Source: Capillibacterium thermochitinicola | GTDB taxonomy: Bacteria > Bacillota > UBA4882 > UBA10575 | DNA: 64,000 nucleotides | NCBI RefSeq assembly: GCF_013664685.1 | Contig: NZ_JAAKDE010000004.1 | Span: 62,001 to 126,000, forward strand | Direction of reading: 5' to 3' | Made by a program: the position numbers and the translations under genes | Part shown: positions 17,935-25,834 of the stretch, in pieces | How the letters are laid out: the number at the start of each line of letters is the position of its first letter | Numbering within the stretch: the first letter of the stretch is position 1 | Notes under the pieces: generated by a model | What the model was told of the DNA's origin: nothing | The model's database searches: none | What the model saw: only the letters and a program-made list of their open reading frames with translations

Positions 17935-18657
17935 CAGAATATAAAAGCAGAAGACCTTGCTTCCCAAAAACAGATCCGGGAGTTGGCAGCAGCAATCACC
18001 AAGCAAATTAGGGATGAGAGGAACGGGGTTTTAGATGTCTTGATTAATAACGCCGGTACTTTTAGCAGCTGGTTTATGACAACCGACGAGGGGTTCGAGC
18101 TCCAGTTGGCCGTGAATCACTTGGCTCCGTTCCTGCTTACCCACCAACTAATGCCCTTATTGATGGCCGCACCGGCCGGGCGGGTTATTTCCGTCAGTTC
18201 CGGTTCCCATTACGGCACGATAATGTACTGGAAAGACCTGCAACTTCGGAAACATTATAATAGTTTATGGGCTTATAAACAGTCAAAATTAGCAAATGTC
18301 TTATTCATTGCTGAACTTGACCGGCGCTTCGCCACTACTAACTTCAATCTTCGCGCTTTCGCCGCCGATCCGGGACTTGTTAATACGGAGATTGGCTTAA
18401 AAAACACTACCGGTCTGGCCCGCTGGGTGTGGCAAAAGCGACGGCGTAAAGGGCGTCGTCCCGAAGACGCTGCGGCAACCAGCATCTTTTTAGCGAGTGA
18501 CCCGGCAGTCCAAAAGTCGGATGCCATCTATTGGAAAGACTGCAAGCCTACTCCGCCTAGTCGGTATGTTAGAAAAGCCGACGCCCGACAGCGCTTATGG
18601 ATTTTATCAGAAAAAATGTGCGGGATTAAATACGCCGATTATGGTTTAGGTTCTTAA
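17935..18657 (+). pseudogene. 5'-truncated short-chain dehydrogenase/reductase
   Basis: The frame is open from 17935, just after an in-frame TAA. It begins in the middle of an SDR fold (KAEDLASQKQIRELAAAI, normally about residue 60), then shows LDVLINNAGTF (the NNAG motif), SVSSGSHYGT with the catalytic Ser, and AYKQSKLANVLF, the YxxxK catalytic pair. The first ~60 residues with the dinucleotide-binding TGxxxGIG motif are absent, and no good start or ribosome binding site is seen (TTG at 17983 is the first candidate). The family resembles retinol-dehydrogenase-like SDRs. Without the NAD(P) site it should be inactive, so I call it a remnant. Confidence 0.75.
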
Positions 18658-18732
18658 TTCAATTTACCGAAATTCCATCTTGGTTGAAAACAACTCTTTG
18701 TCCATGACAGGTCGGGTTAAAGTTGTTCCCTC

Positions 18733-18761
18733 TTGACTGAATAATTCTCCTGGGATAAAGT
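18733..18761 (+). promoter_or_regulatory. Sigma-A-type promoter of the TetR gene
   Basis: TTGACT (18733-18738), a 17-base spacer and TAAAGT (18756-18761), about 50 bases before the TetR start codon. Confidence 0.55.
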
Positions 18762-18811
18762 AGGAATGAATAAATCTGCTTAAAGCAGATGTTTTAATGA
18801 GGGTGACAGGT

Positions 18812-19492
18812 ATGGTTCAAGATCGTACTGCCGTCAAAACCAAAATTATTCTGGCCACAATCGAATGCATAGAAAAAGACGGCTATAATGCCGTCACCAC
18901 CCGGAATGTCGCACAGGCCGCCGGGGTTAACAATGCCGCTATTAACTACTACTTCGGGTCCAAGGATAATCTCTTGGAAGAGACTTTTACTTTTACCCTT
19001 AGCCACTTTTTTATCGATCTCAATGAAATCTTGAAAGATCACAATTTGAATACTTACTCCCTACTCAAAGTCTTCTTGTCCTTTTTATTGGAAGGACTTA
19101 TTAATTACCCCAATTTGGTGAGGGCTTATTTTTCGGTTCCTGATGTTTTCCATAAGTTCGGTCAATCTTTTCTCCGGCAATTGGAACAGTTCCTGGAGAC
19201 TATAGCCGAACGAATCCGAAAGGAAAACTCAGCTTTGACGGAAAGGGAAATTCGCCTCTCCCTGATGCAGATTATCTCCGTTATTATCTCCTTATGTTTA
19301 CCACTGGATCTTTTCCATGGCTTTTCGGGGCTTGATCTGAAAGATCCCGCCACGCGAACGGCCTATATTGATCACCTGCTTACCCGCTATCTGAATTGGG
19401 TAAACCCCCTTGAAATCAAGGAAGACGAGCAAAAAGTAGCCCAATTGTTGGATAAAATCAAGAATACCCTGGATTTTGACCGGCCGGATTAA
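18812..19492 (+). CDS. TetR/AcrR-family transcriptional regulator
   Basis: A 226-residue regulator. The N-terminal helix-turn-helix reads TKIILATIECIEKDGYNAVTTRNVAQAAGV with the recognition part NNAAINYYFGSKDNLL, typical of TetR. The rest is an all-helical ligand and dimerisation domain of the AcrR kind. ATG 18812 is preferred because GAGGG lies 8 bases upstream; an in-frame ATG at 18797 precedes that site. No target is visible. The adjacent truncated SDR gene may once have been its regulated partner, since SDR-TetR pairs are common. A terminator overlaps the stop. Confidence 0.85.
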   Translation: MVQDRTAVKTKIILATIECIEKDGYNAVTTRNVAQAAGVNNAAINYYFGSKDNLLEETFTFTLSHFFIDLNEILKDHNLNTYSLLKVFLSFLLEGLINYPNLVRAYFSVPDVFHKFGQSFLRQLEQFLETIAERIRKENSALTEREIRLSLMQIISVIISLCLPLDLFHGFSGLDLKDPATRTAYIDHLLTRYLNWVNPLEIKEDEQKVAQLLDKIKNTLDFDRPD

Positions 19493-19507
19493 ACGGCCGG
19501 TCTTTTC
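19478..19507 (+). terminator. Rho-independent terminator of the TetR gene
   Basis: Stem GACCGGCCG / CGGCCGGTC with loop GATTAAA containing the stop codon region, followed by TTTTCT. Confidence 0.8.
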
Positions 19508-19527
19508 TGTTAACTGTTCCTTTTTGC

Positions 19528-21891
19528 TCATCCCAGTACCACTTCAACCAGATTCTCGTTTTGCATTTGGGCAAGGGGAATCACCTTCCCAGGTATGATT
19601 TTTCCGTTCAGTTTCATTTCCGCCACGCCCCGGCCCGTCCGGTGGGGGTTGCGCACTTTAATCGTTAACTTTTTCCCCCGGAAGCGGCGGGTGACTTCAA
19701 AGCCGGGCCAATCCTGGGGAATCACCGGGTCAATTACCAAGCCGTCGTAGGCCGGCCGGATCCCCAGAATGTATTGGCTGACCGCCACAAAACTCCACGC
19801 CGCCGTCCCGGTCAGCCAGGAGTTGCGGGCCCGGCCAAAATACTGCGGGTGTTCTTTGCCGGTGATAAACTGGGCGTAAACATAGGGTTCCATCGTGTAA
19901 ACGTCGGCCCGGTCGTTTTTGGCCGCCGGCAAGAAGGACCGGTAGTAGGCAAAAGCCCGGTCACCCCGGCCCAGCAGGGCTTCGGCGATCACCGCCCAGG
20001 TGTTGGTGTGACAAAAGATGGCGGCATTCTCTTTGAGGCCGGGCGGGAAGTCGGTGACCGCCCCCACTTCCAGGATATGCTCCCGGTAAGCCGGGTAGTT
20101 TTTGATAATCCCGTGTTCCGTCGCCAAAAGCTCCTGTACACTATCCATCGCCTGTTTAAGCCGGTCTTCCGCCGCCACCCGCGCGATGACCGCCCAGGTT
20201 TGACTGTTGAGGAAGATCTTGGTTTGCTCACTCTCCTGACCGCCCAGCTTCTTGCCGCTGTCCAGGTAACCGCGGAGGAACCACTTGCCGTCCCAGGCAT
20301 ACCGGTCGATACTCTCCTGGATGGCCTGCCGGTATTGGCGAAAATGGGCGGCATCCGCCTCCTGCCCTAAATAGGAAGCCAAAGTAATGAATTCATCCAG
20401 GGCCAGACAGTACAAGAAAGTACTCCAGATGCTTTCCCCTTTCCCCTTCAGGTTCAGGCAGTCGTTCCAATCAGCCGCCAGACCCAGTAACAGGCCGTGG
20501 GGCCCCCGTTTGCTCCAGGAAAACTCCAAAGCTTGCTTCAGATGGTCGTAAACGCTGGCCGTCCCTTCGTCGGCATAAGGCACCATCAGGTTCAAGAAGT
20601 CGAAATCTCCTGTCTCCTTCAGGTAAGCCGGAACGGAAATGAGCAGCCAAAGATGGTCGTCGGAGAAGATGCGGCTTTCCTCCGGCACATTATGCGCCCC
20701 CTGTGTCCAGGTTAAGGGTTGGACACTATGCATCGCCGCCCCGAACGAGAGTTGCCCTTTTAATAAGTCAACCAACTTATCCCGCACTAAATCGGGGATG
20801 GCATGGACCACGCCTAAAGTATCCTGGTTGGTATCCCGGTAACCCAAGCCGTCACGGCCACCGGCTTCGTTGAACGAAGCGGACCGGGACCAGTTAAAGG
20901 TGGTATGACACTGGTACTGATTCCAGATGTTCACCATCGTATCCAGCTCCGCCGACGGGGTCGCACAGGTGAAGTGGGCAAGGCGCTCCGCCCAGTAGTC
21001 CTGCAGTTTTTGGAATTCGGCGGCAACTTGTTCCCGCCGGGCATAACGACGGCGGCATTCCACCCCGTAAGTGGCCGCATCACCAATCCCCAGAATAAAC
21101 AGGGCGTATTTTGTTTCGCCCGGTTTGAGGGTGAAGCGGTTCTGCAACGCAGCACAAGGATTACCCCCCTGCGCGAGGGAATTGGCACAAACCCCTCTTT
21201 CCACCGCTTCAGGGTTTCCTTCGTGCCGGTAAAGGCCGATAAAAGCTTCGCGGTCGGTATCAAAGCTGACCACCGGTAAAACCGAAGCCATAAATCCTTG
21301 CGGTCGTTGGTTCGGCCACAGGCGGATTGAATAATCAATGATCCCTTCCTCCAAATAACCCATGCGGCAAGTGTAAAGGATATACTGGAAGTTGGTCAGG
21401 TCCTGGTCCATATGCCAGAAACACCACTCCGCATAGGTAAAGAGGGAAAGATCCCGCTCTTCACTGCCGGTATTGGTCACCTCCACTTCCCAGAGTTCAA
21501 TCGGCCGGTCCACCGGGACGAAGACCCGAAATTCAGACTTGATCCCCTTGTACTCACTCTCAAAAACGGTGTAACCCAAACCATGGCGGCAGATATTCTT
21601 GTAGACCGACAAGGGTTTCCCCACCGGTTGCCAGGAAGCCGACCAGTAGTCGCCATCGGTATTGTCCCGGAGATAAACATACCGGCCCGGACGGTCCATG
21701 GGAATACTGTTGAAACGAAACCGGAGCAAGCGACCGGTCTTTGCCGACTTGTAAAAAGCATAACCGGCGGCGTTGTTCGAAATAATTCCACAATAATCGG
21801 CTGTTCCCAGGTAATTTACCCATGACATCGGTGTCACCGGATTCAAAATAATATACTCCCTTTTCTCATTGTCAAAATAACCGTAGCGCAT
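19528..21891 (-). CDS. GH94 glycoside phosphorylase (specificity unknown)
   Basis: A 787-residue GH94 phosphorylase, which cleaves a beta-linked disaccharide with phosphate to release an alpha-sugar 1-phosphate in the cytoplasm. The conserved GH94 plan is complete: N-terminal beta-sandwich (MRYGYFDNEKREYIIL, TPMSWVNYLGT), helical linker, (alpha/alpha)6 barrel with catalytic Asp in [11 protein letters not shown], and the C-terminal phosphate/substrate motifs ENAAIFCHTNTW and SWLTGTAAW. It differs from the second GH94 enzyme (33114-35537) in lacking the ~20-residue loop after DWNDCLNL and in having GGRDGLGYRDTNQD instead of the cellobiose-type [15 protein letters not shown]. The acceptor is therefore probably not cellobiose; laminaribiose, chitobiose or a cellodextrin are options. 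AGGGGGG precedes the ATG. Confidence 0.87.
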   Translation of the reverse strand: MRYGYFDNEKREYIILNPVTPMSWVNYLGTADYCGIISNNAAGYAFYKSAKTGRLLRFRFNSIPMDRPGRYVYLRDNTDGDYWSASWQPVGKPLSVYKNICRHGLGYTVFESEYKGIKSEFRVFVPVDRPIELWEVEVTNTGSEERDLSLFTYAEWCFWHMDQDLTNFQYILYTCRMGYLEEGIIDYSIRLWPNQRPQGFMASVLPVVSFDTDREAFIGLYRHEGNPEAVERGVCANSLAQGGNPCAALQNRFTLKPGETKYALFILGIGDAATYGVECRRRYARREQVAAEFQKLQDYWAERLAHFTCATPSAELDTMVNIWNQYQCHTTFNWSRSASFNEAGGRDGLGYRDTNQDTLGVVHAIPDLVRDKLVDLLKGQLSFGAAMHSVQPLTWTQGAHNVPEESRIFSDDHLWLLISVPAYLKETGDFDFLNLMVPYADEGTASVYDHLKQALEFSWSKRGPHGLLLGLAADWNDCLNLKGKGESIWSTFLYCLALDEFITLASYLGQEADAAHFRQYRQAIQESIDRYAWDGKWFLRGYLDSGKKLGGQESEQTKIFLNSQTWAVIARVAAEDRLKQAMDSVQELLATEHGIIKNYPAYREHILEVGAVTDFPPGLKENAAIFCHTNTWAVIAEALLGRGDRAFAYYRSFLPAAKNDRADVYTMEPYVYAQFITGKEHPQYFGRARNSWLTGTAAWSFVAVSQYILGIRPAYDGLVIDPVIPQDWPGFEVTRRFRGKKLTIKVRNPHRTGRGVAEMKLNGKIIPGKVIPLAQMQNENLVEVVLG

Positions 21892-21925
21892 TGGCGTCCC
21901 CCCTTATGCTCTGGATTTTCCGGGT

Positions 21926-21965
21926 ATCACATCCATCGTCCCGGTCTGACGACGGATGTTGTGAT
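21926..21965. promoter_or_regulatory. Imperfect inverted repeat upstream of the first GH94 gene
   Basis: ATCAC-ATCCATCGTC, 7 bases, then GACGACGGAT-gtTGTGAT. The 10-bp core stem has one mismatch and the flanking ATCAC/GTGAT arms pair after a 3-base offset. It sits 35-75 bases upstream of the start codon. It could be an operator or an mRNA leader hairpin; no regulator is assigned. Confidence 0.35.
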
Positions 21966-22077
21966 TTTGTAAATATTCTATTCACCGGATACCGGATATT
22001 ACCTGCCGCCAACTGCCGAGAAATTATACTGTTTTCGTTTTTTCTATCCATCGTCCAAACCCCATGCAAACATAAAA

Positions 22078-22112
22078 AAAGCATCCGCAGAGCTCTGTGC
22101 TCTAGATGCTTT
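22078..22112 (-). terminator. Rho-independent terminator of the ymaF gene
   Basis: Read on the minus strand, AAAGCATC ... GATGCTTT with an inner AGAGC/GCTCT stem ends in a T7 tract, 30 bases after the ymaF stop. Confidence 0.7.
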
Positions 22113-22141
22113 AAAACCTTGCTTTTTTAAAATTCGAAGGC

Positions 22142-22486
22142 TTACCTCCCTGACGGATTTTCAATGAGGGTCGCCACCCGAAACTCGTGGCGATGACCGT
22201 CATCCAGAGTGGTAATTGCTTGTAAAAAGTGAACGTGCCGGTCGCCAATGGGAATGGCCCCTGATGTGCGACCACAAAACTCATGGTAGTGATCGGCAAA
22301 GAAATCGGTACGGAACTTCACTTCATGAACATGATCGCCCATCCCGATCGGAATTATTTCCCCCGACACGGTCGCGAACCGGTGGTCGTGTTCCTCCCGT
22401 CCAGCAAGGCGGGTACTCCCTAAAACTTCGTGGACATGGGTTTGGTTCTCCGGTCGTCCCTTGGAATCATCTCTATAATAAAACAT
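22142..22486 (-). CDS. ymaF: YmaF-family His-rich protein
   Basis: A 114-residue protein with the regularly spaced His pairs of the YmaF family: THVHEVLGST, EEHDHRF, GDHVHEVKFRT, DHYHEF, DRHVHFLQ, DGHRHEFRVATLI. Each His-x-His sits at a beta-strand-like position about 20 residues apart, suggesting a repeated small beta fold and possible metal binding. The biological role is unknown; homologues occur in spore-forming Bacillota. AAAGGGGAG precedes the ATG. It is divergent from the small protein at 22694, with about 207 bases between starts, and ends in its own terminator. Confidence 0.8.
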   Translation of the reverse strand: MFYYRDDSKGRPENQTHVHEVLGSTRLAGREEHDHRFATVSGEIIPIGMGDHVHEVKFRTDFFADHYHEFCGRTSGAIPIGDRHVHFLQAITTLDDGHRHEFRVATLIENPSGR

Positions 22487-22693
22487 CTTGTTCTCCCCTT
22501 TTTACCTTACAACATTCCAGAAATAGCTTACGTTTTTTCTTGGCAAATGTGCATATCCATTCGGTTGTTTATTGCTAATGTCCCACCCAAAAGAGTAATT
22601 TCTATGCTTTTTCACTTAGTTGTTTAGCCCCGTTCCAATTGCTTATTTTTTATTACATTTGAAGTAGCAACTGCAGATCAAGGTCATCATAGG

Positions 22694-22996
22694 ATGTTTT
22701 ACAGAGACGGAAAGGGGGGAACAACCATAACCAGGCCGCGCCTTGAAGAGATCTGTGATGTGTTAAAAAGACTAAAAGGGGAAAGGGTTCTTCTCCTCTT
22801 GGAGTCGGGCGATCGGGAATGGGTCAGAGTCGTTGCCGTCATCGATAGGATCCTCGTCGCCACGCTTGACAGGAAGTTTATTTTTGTCGATTGTAATTGT
22901 ATCTGTGCCGTGATCGCCGATTGTTTGGATGTCATTGCCGATCAATTTGGTTTGTCGTATGAAGAAGAAAATGCTGTGGTAGAAGGGGAAGAGTAA
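22694..22996 (+). CDS. 100-residue hypothetical protein with CNC..C motif
   Basis: A small acidic protein I do not recognise. The first ~20 residues (MFYRDGKGGTTITRPRLEE) recall the start of the neighbouring YmaF protein (MFYYRDDSKGRPENQ). The middle forms predicted beta strands (RVLLLLESGDREWVRVVAVI), followed by FVDCNCICAVIADC with four Cys close together and an acidic tail. There is no signal peptide. The start has only a weak ribosome binding site; translation from a less usual codon after GGGGGG at ~22715 is possible. It could be a spore-associated or metal-binding protein. A strong bidirectional terminator follows directly. Confidence 0.55.
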   Translation: MFYRDGKGGTTITRPRLEEICDVLKRLKGERVLLLLESGDREWVRVVAVIDRILVATLDRKFIFVDCNCICAVIADCLDVIADQFGLSYEEENAVVEGEE

Positions 22997-22999
22997 AAA

Positions 23000-23031
23000 A
23001 AAGGAGGCCATCCTTACGGCCTCCTTTTTTC
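23000..23031. terminator. Bidirectional terminator between convergent genes
   Basis: AAAAAAAGGAGGCC / GGCCTCCTTTTTT with an 8-base loop has a T-run on both strands. It serves the small protein on the plus strand and the flavoprotein gene on the minus strand. Confidence 0.85.
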
Positions 23032-23080
23032 AGGTAAGAATAAGCACTGTTTCGGTAAAGAAACATCGCATTAAAATTGG

Positions 23081-25249
23081 CTAAATTGACCGGGCTACTT
23101 CGTTAGCGGAAGTAATCGCTTCCCAAGCCCGTCCCGGCTCCCGGGCATCTCCGATACAGTATATTTCCGGAGCAGCTTGTTCCCTTAATAGCTCATAATA
23201 AAGACGGTCATCGGCCCGGCCACCGGTGGCGTAGATCACATAATCCGTATCGATTGTAATCTCTTCCACGTCATCCGGATTTAATGGCCGGTCAAAGGGA
23301 TTATGGATGTTTTCGGGAATCAAGGTATGCCAAGGCGTATAAGGATCTTTCCGCTTACGGTTGGCCATGATCACGACTTTTCCTGGCATCATCCGGACGA
23401 CCTTGGAAGAAGTAAAGGCTTGAACCGGTTTGGCCAAGACATCTTCCGGCCGTCCCGAGGGCGAACCTTTCCCCATCATCATCCATAATAACATACTGCG
23501 GTTGGCATGAACCACACCGGTCATTAGGTTTGGTAACATTTCAACAACGGTAACCTCCATCCCCTGTTCGTAGGCGAGGGAGTAAGCGATTTCACACCCG
23601 ACAACACCGCCACCGATTACCGTAACTTTCTTGACGTCCGCAGGCAATTTCATTCCTTGCCAGAGAAACTCCCGGGCTTCGCTGGATGGAATCTGGTCTT
23701 GTCCTTCGATCTCAGGAAGAATAGGCTTTAAACCATTGGCACAGATGATCACATCGTACTTCCCTTTTAATTGTTCCGGCCCTACGGTTGTCTGGTACTT
23801 GATCTCCAAGCCCTTCTGGCTCAGCAGATCCATTTGGTATTGAAGATTCCGGAGATAGCGGGCGACGTCATGTTTGATCTTCATCCTCCCACCAGCCGCC
23901 AGTTGCCCGCCAACCCGATCGGTCTTTTCAAAGAGCGTCACCTGGTGTCCCCGGGCCCAGGCCGTTTTGGCAGCCTCACAGCCCCCGGGGCCAGCACCAA
24001 TAATCGCCACCTTTTTGCTTTTGTCCGCTTTGGTCAACCGCTTGGTATCCTCAAAGCCGGTATAAGGATTGACGGTGCAACAAGGATGACCGCCCATAAT
24101 GAAGGATTGGATGCAGCCTTCCTGGTCACCGATGCAATGAACAATCTCCTGCACCCGGTTTTCCCGGACCTTCTGGGGCCAGTAGGGATCGGCCAGGAGC
24201 GGACGGCCTAGCATGAAGAAATCAGCCCAACCTTTGGTCAGAACCTCCTCCGCCTTATCCGGGTCACCCAATTTACCGACGGCAATAACTTTGGCCTCAA
24301 TCTTATGCTTCCGGAAGAAATCTTTCAACCGACCAGCCATCTCTTCCACATATGGAATATCATCAAAATATCCGGGAGGATGGGGCCAGAACCAGTTATC
24401 ATAACAACCCTTGTCCACGTCAAAGGCATCAACACCGGCTTCCGCCAAGGCTTTACAGAATTCTAACCCCTCTTCGATGGTTCTTTCTACTCCCCGGAAC
24501 CGCCGTTTAAAGATCTCATCGCCGTAGGATTCACGGAGGCCCTGGGTCAGATCCACCCGGTAGATAATGGGGAAATCTTCCCCGCAGGTTTTTTTGATCT
24601 CCCGAACCACATCAATGGCAAACTGAAATTTATTGCGGTAACGTCCGAATTTCCTCCGGTTCCAAGGTGCTGAAGTCAACTGGTCCATTAAATAACCTTC
24701 GTGACCATGGAGTTGGACCCCGTCAAACCCGGACACTTTGGCATTAATGGCACATTGTCCGAAACTCTTCACCATCTTCCGGATTTTCCGGTCACTGAGG
24801 GGGAAATGGGGAAGTTGCGGCACGTAGAAATTGCGGTTCAGCGAGGCCGATTTTAGAATCTTCCCCTTGAGAAAAGGCTCCGGCGAGCCGACCCGCCCCA
24901 GTCCAGCGGTTAACTGGATAAAGATCTTGGCATCATAAGAATGAACACCAGCTACTAAGTCACGCCAACCAGACAGCCGTGTCCGGGAGGAACCGTCAAT
25001 CCGGGGGAAATAAGTAGTATCATTATCCTCCGAAACCGTCGGGTCGATCCCGTAGGAGACCGGAACCAAACCGGTGATCAAAAGTCCGGTTCCGCCCTTT
25101 GCCCGTTCCACAAAATAGTCAATCATCTTCGCCAGCGGACGCCCAATCGGATCGGCCATATTGATATTGCCCATCGGGGCCATGATAATACGGTTTTTCA
25201 CTTTACACTTGCCGATTGTCCCCGGCTCAAAAATCTTTTGATAACTCAT
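23081..25249 (-). CDS. FadH/old-yellow-enzyme-type FMN/FAD reductase
   Basis: A protein of about 722 residues built like 2,4-dienoyl-CoA reductase and BaiCD/BaiH-type enzymes. It has an FMN TIM barrel (residues 1-~365: KNRIIMAPMGN, VQLHGHEGYLMDQL), a linker for a 4Fe-4S cluster, and a C-terminal NAD(P)H/FAD module (KKVAIIGAGPGGCEAAKTAW, VTVIGGGVVGCEIAYSLAYE). In the cluster motif the canonical C-x2-C-x3-C-x11-C spacing is kept at 372/375/379/391, but residue 375 is Asp (CIGDQEGC); an extra Cys precedes 391 (HPCC). It probably reduces an activated C=C bond. It is the last gene of an operon with both aconitase X subunits. The start at 25249 has AAGGGG upstream. Confidence 0.82.
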   Translation of the reverse strand: MSYQKIFEPGTIGKCKVKNRIIMAPMGNINMADPIGRPLAKMIDYFVERAKGGTGLLITGLVPVSYGIDPTVSEDNDTTYFPRIDGSSRTRLSGWRDLVAGVHSYDAKIFIQLTAGLGRVGSPEPFLKGKILKSASLNRNFYVPQLPHFPLSDRKIRKMVKSFGQCAINAKVSGFDGVQLHGHEGYLMDQLTSAPWNRRKFGRYRNKFQFAIDVVREIKKTCGEDFPIIYRVDLTQGLRESYGDEIFKRRFRGVERTIEEGLEFCKALAEAGVDAFDVDKGCYDNWFWPHPPGYFDDIPYVEEMAGRLKDFFRKHKIEAKVIAVGKLGDPDKAEEVLTKGWADFFMLGRPLLADPYWPQKVRENRVQEIVHCIGDQEGCIQSFIMGGHPCCTVNPYTGFEDTKRLTKADKSKKVAIIGAGPGGCEAAKTAWARGHQVTLFEKTDRVGGQLAAGGRMKIKHDVARYLRNLQYQMDLLSQKGLEIKYQTTVGPEQLKGKYDVIICANGLKPILPEIEGQDQIPSSEAREFLWQGMKLPADVKKVTVIGGGVVGCEIAYSLAYEQGMEVTVVEMLPNLMTGVVHANRSMLLWMMMGKGSPSGRPEDVLAKPVQAFTSSKVVRMMPGKVVIMANRKRKDPYTPWHTLIPENIHNPFDRPLNPDDVEEITIDTDYVIYATGGRADDRLYYELLREQAAPEIYCIGDAREPGRAWEAITSANEVARSI

Positions 25250-25318
25250 CTGTCTACCCCTTTCCCGTATGTTTTTTATCCGAAGCTGTGCACAGCCACG
25301 ATGATTATTCAACTGCTC

Positions 25319-25765
25319 CTAACTGCAGACCAGAACCGTCCCATCCTCTTTGATCTCAATGGTTTGGCCGTCTTGAACCGCATTTAAAAAATCGGTGCCC
25401 AGTTGATCAATGGTAATTACCCGCTTTTTCAGCCAAACCTCACTTAAGATAAGACCAGCCGCCGCCAGCGAATCAATATGTTCCGCAAAGAGCATCGCTT
25501 TTGGTCCCAGCCCCATCTGGATCACGGTTTCCAAAACCATTCCCCCGGTTGTTGACCCAATTGTCTGCGGGAGACAGATAATTTTATTCGTAAGGTCCTT
25601 TTTGTAAAGATCCGGGTTATTCTGATCGGCACAAATCACCCGTTTGGCCTTTTTCAAAGCACTCTTTTGATAGCTGGCCAGTATGTTCAGTCCCTGACGG
25701 GAGACCACAGCTTCGCCTGTTGTGTTACCCGGCAAAACAACCCGTCCTTTAAACACTTTCTTCAT
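25319..25765 (-). CDS. Aconitase X small (swivel) subunit, DUF126
   Basis: A 148-residue protein with the swivel-domain pattern of the aconitase X small subunit: KGRVVLPGNTTGEAVVS near the start, ICLPQTIGSTTGGMVLETVI carrying the substrate-binding Ser/Thr-rich loop, and GLILSEVWLKKRVITID near the end. It pairs with the large subunit encoded 69 bases upstream. The start at 25765 is chosen because GGGGGAT lies in front; the longer ORF adds 21 unconserved residues. Split AcnX enzymes are dehydratases of the cis-3-hydroxy-L-proline or mevalonate 5-phosphate type. Confidence 0.85.
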   Translation of the reverse strand: MKKVFKGRVVLPGNTTGEAVVSRQGLNILASYQKSALKKAKRVICADQNNPDLYKKDLTNKIICLPQTIGSTTGGMVLETVIQMGLGPKAMLFAEHIDSLAAAGLILSEVWLKKRVITIDQLGTDFLNAVQDGQTIEIKEDGTVLVCS

Positions 25766-25834
25766 CCTTGTATCCCCCTTTATCTGAACAGTCCTTCCCG
25801 CAAAAAAGCGGTTCCCGACTTCTTCCATTCAGGT

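Noticed and set aside
19774-20370. 198-codon plus-strand ORF antisense to the first GH94 gene
   Set aside because: It lies wholly within a well-conserved GH94 coding region, has no domain-like features and is a high-GC shadow frame.
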